DNA from: Lysobacteraceae bacterium NML91-0213
GTDB taxonomy: Bacteria > Pseudomonadota > Gammaproteobacteria > Xanthomonadales > Xanthomonadaceae
Reading direction: 5' to 3'
Length of the DNA stretch: 64,000 nt
Assembly: GCA_002798175.1 (NCBI GenBank)
Contig: NWQL01000005.1
Span: 260,127 to 324,126 of the forward strand
Shown here piece after piece: positions 8,276 to 16,180 of the stretch. The notes beneath the pieces are model-generated. The model was not told the DNA's origin. It searched no databases and saw nothing but the letters and a program-made list of their open reading frames with translations. Numbering within the stretch: the stretch's first letter is position 1; each line of letters starts with the position of its first letter. Position numbers and translations under genes: made by a program.

Positions 8276-9111
8276 ACCAGCCCGCACAGCAGCAGGAAGT
8301 CCCCGGCGTCGAGAAGAAACTCGACCCGCCGGCCGACCATGGCGAGAAGAGCTACCGCGGCAGCGGCCGGCTGGAAGGCAAGGCCGCGATCATCACCGGC
8401 GGCGACAGCGGCATCGGCCGCGCAGTGGCGATCGCCTATGCGCGCGAGGGTGCCGACGTGCTGGTGAGCTACCTCTGCGAGGACGAGGACGCCGAGGAGA
8501 CCAGGCGCTGGGTCGAGGAGGCCGGCAGACGCTGCGTGCTGGTGCGTGGCGAGCTTGCCGACCCGGCGCACTGCCGCGGGATCGTGCAGAAGGCGGTGGA
8601 CGCATTCGGCCGCATCGACGTGCTGGTCAACAACGCCGCCTTCCAGATGTCGCGCGAATCGCTGGAGGAGATTCCGGACGAGGAGTGGGACTACACCTTC
8701 CAGGTCAACATCACCGCGATGTTCCACCTGTGCAAGGCGGCGGTGCCGCACATGAAATCCGGCGCGTCGATCATCAACACCACCTCGATCAATTCCGACA
8801 AGCCCAACCCCGGCCTGCTGCCCTACGCCGCGACCAAGGGCGCGATCGCCAACTTCACCGCGGGGCTTGCGCAGATGCTGGCGGAGCAGGGCATCCGGGT
8901 GAACTCGGTGGCGCCCGGGCCGATCTGGACGCCGCTGATCCCGGCCACGCTGCCGCCGGAGTCGGTCAAGGACTTCGGCAACCAGGTGCCGCTGAAGCGC
9001 CCCGGCCAGCCGGCCGAGTGCGCACCGATCTACGTGCTGCTGGCGTCCGATGAGGCCAGCTACATGACCGGCGGGCGCTACGCGGTCACCGGCGGCACGC
9101 CGATCCTGTGA
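8272..9111 (+). CDS. short-chain dehydrogenase/reductase, YghA/YhdF-like
   Basis: A 279-residue classical SDR with an N-terminal extension of about 35 residues. The NAD(P)-binding motif is TGGDSGIGR, the NNA motif is VNNAAF, and the catalytic pair is in YAATKGAI, with a Ser/Thr upstream in INTTSIN. The extension plus VAPGPIWTPLIPATLP fit the general-stress SDR group typified by YghA and YhdF; the exact substrate is unknown. Translation is coupled to the catalase-like gene through an ATGA overlap. The first codons (NQPAQQQEVPG) resemble the polar lead of stress-induced relatives. Confidence 0.9.
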   Translation: MNQPAQQQEVPGVEKKLDPPADHGEKSYRGSGRLEGKAAIITGGDSGIGRAVAIAYAREGADVLVSYLCEDEDAEETRRWVEEAGRRCVLVRGELADPAHCRGIVQKAVDAFGRIDVLVNNAAFQMSRESLEEIPDEEWDYTFQVNITAMFHLCKAAVPHMKSGASIINTTSINSDKPNPGLLPYAATKGAIANFTAGLAQMLAEQGIRVNSVAPGPIWTPLIPATLPPESVKDFGNQVPLKRPGQPAECAPIYVLLASDEASYMTGGRYAVTGGTPIL

Positions 9112-9166
9112 ATCCGGTGCGGCCTGCCCGGGGGCGTCCGCTTCCGGCCAGGCCGCGTCGCTTGCG

Positions 9167-10420
9167 CTAGCGGTCCGCGTCGGCGGCTTCGGCGGTCATG
9201 CCTGACGCCAGTTGCTCCTCGATCGCGGTGAACGCCGAACGCACGCCGGGCGCGGCGTCCTGCATGCCGGTGGCGAAGTACACCACGCCGGTCCCGGCGG
9301 CGCGGTCCACCCACAACCCCGACAGCAGGCCATAGGCGGAGCCGGCATGGCCGACTCGCTCGCGGCCATCGCCGAACAGGTCGTCCCGGCACCCGGGGAT
9401 GGCGGTGGCAAGCGTCTGTGCCGCCAGGCCGTACCGGCAGAAGAAACCTTCGCGTGATTGCCCGCTGGCGTCTTCCTCGGCGGTCACGCCGTTGTCGCCC
9501 GCGCGCTGCCACGCGGGCGCCAGCAGGGTGGCGACCGAAGCCGGCGACAGCAGCCGCATGCCGTCCACTTCGCCCTCCCCCAGCAGCAACCGGCCGAGGG
9601 TCGCGAGGTCGCGCGCCGAGATGCGCAGGCCGCCCTGCGGGGAGAACAGCGCGCCATTGAGGCCCGCCTGCCATTGCGCGAGGTCGCAACTGCCGTCGGT
9701 GGCGGCGCGCACCGGGCAGGCGGGGCGCCCACCGCGGGTGTCGTCGGTACCCGACTCGCGCGCTGCGTCGTAGAGGATCACCGCCTGCGCCACCCGCGCA
9801 TCGTCACAGGCGGCCCAGCCGAAGCAGGCCGACAGCCCGAGCGGCCGGAACAGCAGCCGCTGCATCAGCAGGTCGAAGCGTTCGCCGGTGGCGCGCTCCA
9901 TCGCCGCGGCGACGACGGGGAAGTTGAGGTTGGCGTAGCGGAAGTACCGTCCGGGTGCATGCGCGGGGTCCCAGGCGCGCGGGTCGGCCAGCAGCTCGTG
10001 CAGCGCGCCATCCAGCGGCACCTGCCAGTAGCCGGCCGCGTCGGTGAGCCCGGCGCGGTGCGACAGCAGCAGGCGCAGGGTGATCGGCACGTCCGGCCAG
10101 CCCGGGTGGCGCAGCTCCCGGCCGAGCACGTCCGACACGTCGGCGTCGAGGTCCAGCGTGCCGGCCTCGACCAGGCGCATCACCCCGAGCGACACCACCA
10201 GCTTGGAGATCGAGGCGATGCGCACCGGGTCGTCGGCGGTCACCGCACGCGACGCCTGCAGGTCGGCGTGCCCGGTCGTGCGGATGCCGGTGAGCCGTTC
10301 GCGGTCGAAGGCGACCCGCACCGACGCCACCGGCGTCGAGGCATCGGCGGCGGTGGAGGCCAGCGACAGGGCCAGCAGGCCACCGCACAGCAGCCACCGC
10401 CACGGACGTGCATCACGCAT
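9167..10420 (-). CDS. serine hydrolase of the class C beta-lactamase / PBP fold
   Basis: A 417-residue exported enzyme. The start at 10420 follows GGGGGAAACCC and opens a signal peptide (about residues 1-27, ending ASTAADAS). The three penicillin-binding motifs are visible: SISK holds the nucleophile (S-x-x-K), YANLN is the Y-x-N element and VGHAGSAYG supplies the H-x-G triad in place of KTG. This set is typical of the Beta-lactamase Pfam family of esterases and D-Ala-D-Ala peptidases as well as true AmpC enzymes. A role in resistance cannot be claimed. It converges with the SDR gene and is divergent from the histidine kinase. Confidence 0.85.
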   Translation of the reverse strand: MRDARPWRWLLCGGLLALSLASTAADASTPVASVRVAFDRERLTGIRTTGHADLQASRAVTADDPVRIASISKLVVSLGVMRLVEAGTLDLDADVSDVLGRELRHPGWPDVPITLRLLLSHRAGLTDAAGYWQVPLDGALHELLADPRAWDPAHAPGRYFRYANLNFPVVAAAMERATGERFDLLMQRLLFRPLGLSACFGWAACDDARVAQAVILYDAARESGTDDTRGGRPACPVRAATDGSCDLAQWQAGLNGALFSPQGGLRISARDLATLGRLLLGEGEVDGMRLLSPASVATLLAPAWQRAGDNGVTAEEDASGQSREGFFCRYGLAAQTLATAIPGCRDDLFGDGRERVGHAGSAYGLLSGLWVDRAAGTGVVYFATGMQDAAPGVRSAFTAIEEQLASGMTAEAADADR

Positions 10421-10639
10421 GGGTTTCCCCCGGAAACTTCGACCCCGGCATGTATAGCGCAGTGGCTGCCTGCCGACACGCACCATGCCGCACCCGGACC
10501 TGCGGATCGACCTGTGCAGCCGTCGCCGCCGCGTACACGCCGCGTCCGCGGGCGTCGGCTACATTGGCCGTCCTGCCAATGCCAGGCGATGCCGATCACG
10601 CGGTCACGTCGCCAGGTGTCGACGGCTCCAGGACCCGGT

Positions 10640-12532
10640 ATGCCTGCCAACGAACCCATCGAAATGCGCAGCCTTGCCGACGATGCACCGGCGATCCTGT
10701 GGGTGACCGATGCCTGTGGTCACTGCAGCTTCCTGTCGCGCGGCTGGTACGAGATGACCGGACAGGGCGAGGACGAGGCGCTCGGCTTCGGATGGCTGGA
10801 TGCGCTGCATGCCGACGACCGCCCGGTCGTGCGGGCGCGCTTCGCGCGTGCCACGCGTTCGCGCAAGGCGTTCACGCTCGACTACCGCGTGCGCGGCCGC
10901 GACGGCCGGTATCGCTGGGTGCTGGATGCCGCCAACCCCCGCCACGCGGCGGACGGCAGCTTCGCGGGCTTCGCCGGTTCGGTCATCGACATCGACGGCC
11001 GCCGTCGCTCCGAGGACAACTACCGCGCGCTGTTCAACTCGATCGAGGATGGCTTCTGCATCTTCCAGGTGCTGTTCGACGAGCGGCAGCAGGCCCGCGA
11101 CTACCGTTTCATCGAGGTCAACCCGGCGTTCTCGCGCCATACCGGGCTGGTGGACGCGGTCGGGCATACCGCGCGCGAGATGCTGCCCGATCTGGAGGAA
11201 CACTGGTTCGAGACCTACGGCCGGGTAGCGCTGACCGGCGAACCGCACCGTTTCGAGATGGAATCCGAGGCGATGGACCGCTGGTTCCAGGGCTATGCGT
11301 TCCGCATCGGCGATCCCGCCGACCGCATGGTCGCGCTGCTGTTCACCGACGTCAGCACGCGCCGCCGGCAGGAACACGCGCTGCGCGATGCCGAGCGGCG
11401 CAAGGATGAATTCCTCGCCACCCTGGCCCACGAGCTGCGCAACCCGCTGGCGCCGATCCGCACCTCGCTGTACGTGCTCAAGCTCAACGAGGATCCGGAA
11501 ACCACCACCCGCATGCTCGACATCCTGATGCGGCAGGTCGACCAGCTGACCCATCTGGTGGACGACCTGACCGAGGTGTCGCGGATCACCCGCGGCCGCA
11601 TCGAGCTGCGCGCGGTGGACATCCCGCTGGCCGCAGTGCTGCGCAACGCTGCCGAGAGCGTGCAGCCCACGCTCGAGCAGGGCCGCCAGTCGCTGGAGAT
11701 CGACCTGCCCGCGGAGCCGCTGTGGCTGCGCGCCGACCCCGTCCGCCTGGGGCAGGTGTTCGTGAACCTGCTCAACAACGCCGCCCGCTACAGCCGCGAA
11801 GACACCACCATCCGCGTGTCGGCCCGTGTCGAAGGCGGCGAGGCGGTGGTCTCGGTGCGCGACGAGGGCATGGGTATCGCGCGGGAACACCTGCAGAGCA
11901 TCTTCGACCTCTTCACCCAGGTCGACCGCCAGCACAGCGCCGACACCCGCGGCCTGGGCATCGGCCTGGCGCTGGTTCGCAGCCTGGTGCAGATGCACGG
12001 CGGCAGCGTCACCGCGCGCAGCGAAGGGCAGGGGCGGGGCGCGGAATTCATCGTGCGCCTGCCCTTGCAGCGCGCCGGCCATGCCAGCCAGGCGCCGGTC
12101 GAGGAAGCAGCGGCCAGGCCGTTTGCCGGCCTGCGCGTGCTGGTGGCCGATGACAACCGCGACGCGGCGGAGAGCATGGGCGAGTGGCTGAGCGCGTTCG
12201 GCGCCGAGACCATCGTGGTCCACGACGGCCATGCCGCGCTGACGATGGCGCAGATGCACCTGCCGCACGTCGCGCTGCTGGACCTGGGCATGCCGGAACT
12301 GAGTGGTCTGGAGGTGGCGCAGCGCCTGCGCACGGTACCGGGCGCGGCGCGGATGCGCCTGATCGCGATCACCGGCTGGGGCCAGGCACGCGACCGCGCC
12401 GGGACCGAGGCCGCGGGCTTCGACCACCACATGACCAAGCCGCCGGATATCGCGCTGCTGCGCTCGCTGCTGCAGGATGCGCACCGCGAGCTGGCGGTTC
12501 CTGCGTCCGCCAACGGCAGCGCGGTCGACTGA
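10640..12532 (+). CDS. hybrid sensor histidine kinase with PAS sensors and receiver domain
   Basis: A 630-residue soluble kinase with no membrane helix. Two PAS domains come first (about 5-125, with PAC motif YRWVLDAANPRH, and 135-245). A HisKA dimerisation domain follows with phospho-acceptor H264 in LAHELRNPLAP. The HATPase has N-box NLLNNAARYS and G-boxes DEGMGI and GLGIGLAL. A C-terminal receiver (about 497-615) carries D504/D505, phospho-acceptor D548 in LLDLGMPELSG and K in HMTKPPD. The start at 10640 (MPANEP) follows AGGA. No response regulator lies beside it, so its output partner is elsewhere or reached by phosphorelay. The stimulus is unknown. Confidence 0.9.
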   Translation: MPANEPIEMRSLADDAPAILWVTDACGHCSFLSRGWYEMTGQGEDEALGFGWLDALHADDRPVVRARFARATRSRKAFTLDYRVRGRDGRYRWVLDAANPRHAADGSFAGFAGSVIDIDGRRRSEDNYRALFNSIEDGFCIFQVLFDERQQARDYRFIEVNPAFSRHTGLVDAVGHTAREMLPDLEEHWFETYGRVALTGEPHRFEMESEAMDRWFQGYAFRIGDPADRMVALLFTDVSTRRRQEHALRDAERRKDEFLATLAHELRNPLAPIRTSLYVLKLNEDPETTTRMLDILMRQVDQLTHLVDDLTEVSRITRGRIELRAVDIPLAAVLRNAAESVQPTLEQGRQSLEIDLPAEPLWLRADPVRLGQVFVNLLNNAARYSREDTTIRVSARVEGGEAVVSVRDEGMGIAREHLQSIFDLFTQVDRQHSADTRGLGIGLALVRSLVQMHGGSVTARSEGQGRGAEFIVRLPLQRAGHASQAPVEEAAARPFAGLRVLVADDNRDAAESMGEWLSAFGAETIVVHDGHAALTMAQMHLPHVALLDLGMPELSGLEVAQRLRTVPGAARMRLIAITGWGQARDRAGTEAAGFDHHMTKPPDIALLRSLLQDAHRELAVPASANGSAVD

Positions 12533-12554
12533 CCGGGCAGGACCCGGGCTGAAC

Positions 12555-12574
12555 CCTGCCTGCGCGCAGGCAGG
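12555..12574. terminator. palindromic hairpin after the histidine kinase
   Basis: A perfect 20 bp palindrome (arms 12555-12564 and 12565-12574) lies 23 bp after the kinase stop. Its short loop and missing T-run make it a weak terminator candidate. Confidence 0.35.
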
Positions 12575-12593
12575 CGGCGCCTAGGCAGTCACG

Positions 12594-13844
12594 GTGCTGC
12601 ATCGCACAATGACGCGGCCCTCCCCAGCCGCGCCGATGACTCCGACCGCCCTCCACCACCATCCGCTCAGCCCGCGACAGCAGGGCCAGGTGCTGTTCGC
12701 GCTGGCGATCGGCGGCTTCGCCATCGGCACCAGCGAGTTCGCGCCGATGGGGATGATGCCGGACATGGTCGCCGACCTCGGGGTCAGCGAACCGCAGCTG
12801 GGCCATGCCATCAGTGCCTATGCGCTGGGCGTGGTGGTCGGCGCGCCACTGCTGGCGATCCTCGGTGCACGCCTGTCGCGGCGCGCCCTGCTGCTGGCGA
12901 CGATGGCGCTCTACGTGCTCGGCAATCTCGCCAGTGCACTGGCGCCGGGCTACCTGTCGCTCACCGCGATGCGGTTCCTCGCCGGCCTCCCGCACGGGGC
13001 CTACTTCGGCGTGGCGGCACTGGTGGCTGCGTCGATCAGCCCGCCGGGGCGTCGTGGCACGGCGATGGCGCGGGTGATGCTGGGGCTGTCGGTGGCGCTG
13101 CTGGTCGGCAATCCGTTGGCGGCATGGCTTGCGCAGGTCGCGGACTGGCGCTGGACCTTTGCACTGGTGGCGGCGATCGCGGTGGTGACGATGGCGCTGG
13201 TGGCACGGTTGCTGCCGGCCGATCCGCACGAGCCCCGGCACGACATCCGCCGCGAACTGCGCGACTTCAACCGCTCGCAGGTGTGGCTGGCGCTGGCGAT
13301 CGGCGCGATCGGTTTCGCCGGCATGTTCTGCGTCTTCAGCTACCTGGCGCCGACGATGATCGAGGTCACCGGCATCGCCCCGCGCCACGTGCCGCTGGGG
13401 CTGGTGGCGTTCGGTGTCGGGGCGATCGTCGGAAACCTGGTCGGCGGCTGGCTGTCGGACCGTTACCGCTTCCGCGCCGCCGGCATCGTGCTGGTGTGGT
13501 CGCTGCTGGTGCTGCTGCTGTTCCCGCTGGCGACGCGCTCCGCCTGGTCGATCCTGCTGGCGGTGGTGGCGGTGGGCAGCATGGGCGCGCTGGCCACGGT
13601 GCTGCAGGCGCACCTGATGGATGTCGCCGGCGGTGCGCAGACGCTGGCCGCGGCCTCCAACCACTCCGCGTTCAATACCGCCAATGCACTCGGCCCGTGG
13701 CTGGGCGGGCTGGCGATCAACGCCGGCTGGGGCTGGACCTCGACCGGCTATGTCGGCGCCGCCACCGCGGTGGCCGGACTGCTGCTGTACGCCTGGGCCC
13801 GCCATGACGCGCGCCGCCTGCGCGCGCTGGAAGCGGCGGGCTAG
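12594..13844 (+). CDS. MFS transporter, AraJ/sugar-efflux type (DHA1)
   Basis: A 416-residue inner-membrane protein with 12 predicted helices in two halves. The first helix region reads LFALAIGGFAIGTSEFAPMG, a hallmark of the AraJ/SotB/YdhP efflux group. The loop 2-3 motif is LGARLSRRALL and the inter-half linker is RHDIRRELRDFNRSQ. By family knowledge such proteins export arabinose-like sugars or drugs by proton antiport, but the substrate cannot be read here. In-frame ATGs at 12594, 12609 and 12636 all have weak ribosome sites; 12609 or 12636 may be the true start. It converges with the glycine-zipper gene. Confidence 0.85.
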   Translation: MLHRTMTRPSPAAPMTPTALHHHPLSPRQQGQVLFALAIGGFAIGTSEFAPMGMMPDMVADLGVSEPQLGHAISAYALGVVVGAPLLAILGARLSRRALLLATMALYVLGNLASALAPGYLSLTAMRFLAGLPHGAYFGVAALVAASISPPGRRGTAMARVMLGLSVALLVGNPLAAWLAQVADWRWTFALVAAIAVVTMALVARLLPADPHEPRHDIRRELRDFNRSQVWLALAIGAIGFAGMFCVFSYLAPTMIEVTGIAPRHVPLGLVAFGVGAIVGNLVGGWLSDRYRFRAAGIVLVWSLLVLLLFPLATRSAWSILLAVVAVGSMGALATVLQAHLMDVAGGAQTLAAASNHSAFNTANALGPWLGGLAINAGWGWTSTGYVGAATAVAGLLLYAWARHDARRLRALEAAG

Positions 13845-13934
13845 GACCGCGACGCCACGCACCTGCAAGGCTCGACGACCTGCGTCCCGGGCGGCGGCGC
13901 GGGCGTACACCCGCGCCTGCCGGTGTCCGGCCCC

Positions 13935-14711
13935 TCAGCGGCCGTCGCGGTCGGCGTCGCCGGGCAGCGCGCGCTCGACGCGGTGCCAGGCATCGCGCAC
14001 CGCATGCCTGGCCTGTTCCCACGAGAGACGCGAGCCGCCACGCTCGCGCTCCCAGTCGCGCCCGAGCCGCGCCTCGGTGGCATCGTCCCAGCGCGCGTCG
14101 CGGTCGGTGGCGCGCGCGCGGGTGCCGTAGCGGTAGGCCGCGCGGTAGTCGTCATAGCTGTAGTCGTCGCTGTAGTACTCGGCGCGGCTGTAGCGCTCGC
14201 CGTAGTAGGCATCGACGTCGGTATAGGTGCGCCAGGTCCGGTCGGTGCGTTGCCAGGCATCCGCCACCGCGGGCCGTGCGTCGTTCCACGACAGGATCGA
14301 CGCGCCGCGCGCGGTTTCCCAGCGCTCGCGCAGCTCGGACTCGGCCTCGTCGAAGGCGCGGATGTCGGCGTTGCGTGCCTCGGTGCCGTAGCGGTAGGCC
14401 GGGGCATAGTCGCGCTCGTAGTCCGCATCGCTGCGGTAGTAGTCACGCGCGGGCGCGCTGTCGCGCCAGTATTCGACCTCCACCGTGGGATCCACCCGTT
14501 CGGCCACGGCCTTACCGCCCGCGGCACCGCCGAGCGTCCCGATCGCACCACCCACCAGGGTGCCGATCGGGCCGAACAGGCTGCCGACCGCGGCGCCGGC
14601 GACGGCCCCCAGGGTGCCGCCAGCGGCCACGCCACCGGGATGTGCTCCGGGTGCACCGGAGATCGGATCGCGGTTGGCGTCGGGCTGGCGGGGCGTGTGC
14701 TTGTGGCTCAT
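13935..14711 (-). CDS. glycine-zipper protein with duplicated 70-residue domain
   Basis: A 258-residue protein. A polar N-terminus leads to two small-residue hydrophobic segments (about 25-70, with GGTLGAVAGAAVGSLFG and GTLVGGAIGTLGGAAGG), the pattern of glycine-zipper 2TM proteins. Two tandem copies of a roughly 70-residue unit follow: each begins with YYxxD, contains AYRYGT and a W-E-x-x-R turn, then LSW..AR.AV.DAW.R. The first runs near residues 112-175 and the second near 190-250. The function is unknown; stress-induced glycine-zipper proteins often carry such modules. The ATG at 14711 begins MSHKH; its ribosome site is weak. Confidence 0.7.
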   Translation of the reverse strand: MSHKHTPRQPDANRDPISGAPGAHPGGVAAGGTLGAVAGAAVGSLFGPIGTLVGGAIGTLGGAAGGKAVAERVDPTVEVEYWRDSAPARDYYRSDADYERDYAPAYRYGTEARNADIRAFDEAESELRERWETARGASILSWNDARPAVADAWQRTDRTWRTYTDVDAYYGERYSRAEYYSDDYSYDDYRAAYRYGTRARATDRDARWDDATEARLGRDWERERGGSRLSWEQARHAVRDAWHRVERALPGDADRDGR

Positions 14712-14856
14712 GGCGGGGTCTCGCTGCAGGGGAGTTGCCGCCACTGTCCGCCAGCGCCGCGTGCAGGCGACGTGCAGCAGCTGCTCCCTCACGCCATTCA
14801 CCGTCCGGCGGGCATGAGCCGCCCTAAGCTATGCGGTCGTATCCGATCAGCCCGCC

Positions 14857-15414
14857 ATGTCCATGTCCCTTCCGCGCCTTGTCCTGTCCGCCTGCCTCGT
14901 GGCGTCCGTGCTCACCGCCTGTGGGGGTGGCGGGGCCAGCAAGCCGCGGCCCGCCCTGCTGGGCGAAACCTTCGCGTTCGACGAGATGTACTCGCGGATC
15001 TTCGACACCCGGCCGGAGGTGGCCTGCGAGGCCGCGCGGCGCGCGCTGCTCGGCCAGGGCTACGCGGTCGGCCGCGCAGAGGCCGCTTCGGTGGAGGCCA
15101 GCAAGAACTTCCAGCCGGAATCCGATTCGCATCTGCAGCTGGCGGTGCGGGTGTCGTGCGTGCCGCAGGAAGGCAACGCGCTGGTGTTCGTCAGCGCGCT
15201 GCAGGACCGCTATGCCCTGCGCCGCAGCGCCAACTCCGCAAGCCTTGGCGTGAGTGCGCTGGGTTCGGTGTCGCTGCCGATCGGCAGTACCGAGGATTCG
15301 CTGGTGCGGGTGGCCAGCAGCACCGTGCAGGACGCCGATTTCTATGCGCGCTTCTTCGAGCGCGTGCAGGGCTACCTGCCGGCACACGTGCGCACGGTCG
15401 AAGGCGACAGGTGA
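14857..15414 (+). CDS. lipoprotein, DUF2242 family
   Basis: A 185-residue secreted lipoprotein. The signal sequence ends in the lipobox LTAC (about residues 19-22), so it should be acylated and sorted to the outer membrane (no Asp at +2). The mature part contains FAFDEMYSRIF, CEAARRALLGQGY and a C-terminal DADFYARFF motif, as in the DUF2242 family of mostly Betaproteobacteria and Xanthomonadales. That family has no assigned biochemical role. It is divergent from the glycine-zipper gene. The first ATG (14857) gives MSMS; the second Met would also serve. Confidence 0.8.
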   Translation: MSMSLPRLVLSACLVASVLTACGGGGASKPRPALLGETFAFDEMYSRIFDTRPEVACEAARRALLGQGYAVGRAEAASVEASKNFQPESDSHLQLAVRVSCVPQEGNALVFVSALQDRYALRRSANSASLGVSALGSVSLPIGSTEDSLVRVASSTVQDADFYARFFERVQGYLPAHVRTVEGDR

Positions 15415-15418
15415 GATC

Positions 15419-15439
15419 GGCGCGGCGTACGGCCGCGCC
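15419..15439. terminator. hairpin between convergent genes
   Basis: An 8 bp GC-only stem (15419-15426 with 15432-15439) and GTACG loop sit just after the DUF2242 stop and before the EF-hand stop. There is no T-run, so it is a weak bidirectional terminator candidate. Confidence 0.4.
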
Positions 15440-15450
15440 GGTGCAGGGTG

Positions 15451-15828
15451 TCAGCGGATCCAGCCGCGCAGTTCCTCGCGGTCCAGGCGGCCGTCGGCAT
15501 TGGTATCGACGCCTGCGAATTCCGCGGCAAGGGTGGGATGCGCGGCAGCCTCGCGGCGGTCCAGATGGCCGTCGCCGTTGCTGTCGAGCGCGTCGAAGTC
15601 GATCCGGTACTGGTCGCGCAGGATCGAATCGGCCTCGTAGGAGCGCACGATGACCTGCTGCTCGCCGGCATTGCCGAACGTGGCGATGCCGGTCTGCGTG
15701 CCCTGCGAGGTGGCGGGCGCCGGCGTCCGGTCCGCCTGCGGCAGCGGCCGGGTCTGGGTCTGCGCGAGGGCCGCAAGCGGCAGCAGCATGGCAAGGGCAA
15801 GGGCAAGGGCAGGGCGATGCAGGGTCAT
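15451..15828 (-). CDS. exported EF-hand calcium-binding protein
   Basis: A 125-residue protein with a signal peptide (MTLHRPALALALAMLLPLAA, cleaved after ALA). Two EF-hand loops lie close to the C-terminus: DSNGDGHLDRRE and DTNADGRLDREE, both with the canonical D-x-[DN]-x-[DG]-x-x-x-x-x-x-E coordination pattern. It is likely a periplasmic calcium-binding protein; similar short proteins are common in xanthomonads. A partner is not evident. The mature N-terminus is Gln/Pro-rich and low in structure. Confidence 0.8.
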   Translation of the reverse strand: MTLHRPALALALAMLLPLAALAQTQTRPLPQADRTPAPATSQGTQTGIATFGNAGEQQVIVRSYEADSILRDQYRIDFDALDSNGDGHLDRREAAAHPTLAAEFAGVDTNADGRLDREELRGWIR

Positions 15829-16180
15829 GGGCGTGGTCCTGGTGGGTGATGGGTTGCAACGGCGGCGTAGCCCCGCCGTTGCGCGGATGCATGGCTGTGG
15901 CGGTCAACGTTCGTGGGCCCGCGCATGCGGACACCTCGCCTCCGCACGGGCCGCTGCCGGATTGGAACGATCGTCGCCGCACGGGTTTCCGGGTGACATC
16001 CGTATACGGACTGCCGTCAAGGCTTCGTAATCCAGGGGTCCCTTCCCACCACAGGAAGGGGAGCCTCCGTGATCACCAACCCGCTGGCCTGTGCGGCCCC
16101 GGCGTGAACCGCTCGCTGGTGCTGGCGGGCGGAGCGCGAGCGACGCCTGGAGCATCGGCGTGGCCACGCCAGGCTGCGAC
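15829..16180. other. intergenic region with a strong hairpin, no gene
   Basis: About 350 bp between the EF-hand gene's 5' end and the 3' end of the oligopeptidase gene. It holds a 10 bp perfect stem-loop (15856-15865 with 15873-15882) in the EF-hand leader and a second small stem (16040-16046 with 16054-16060). No reading frame has a ribosome site or known protein. Confidence 0.5.
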
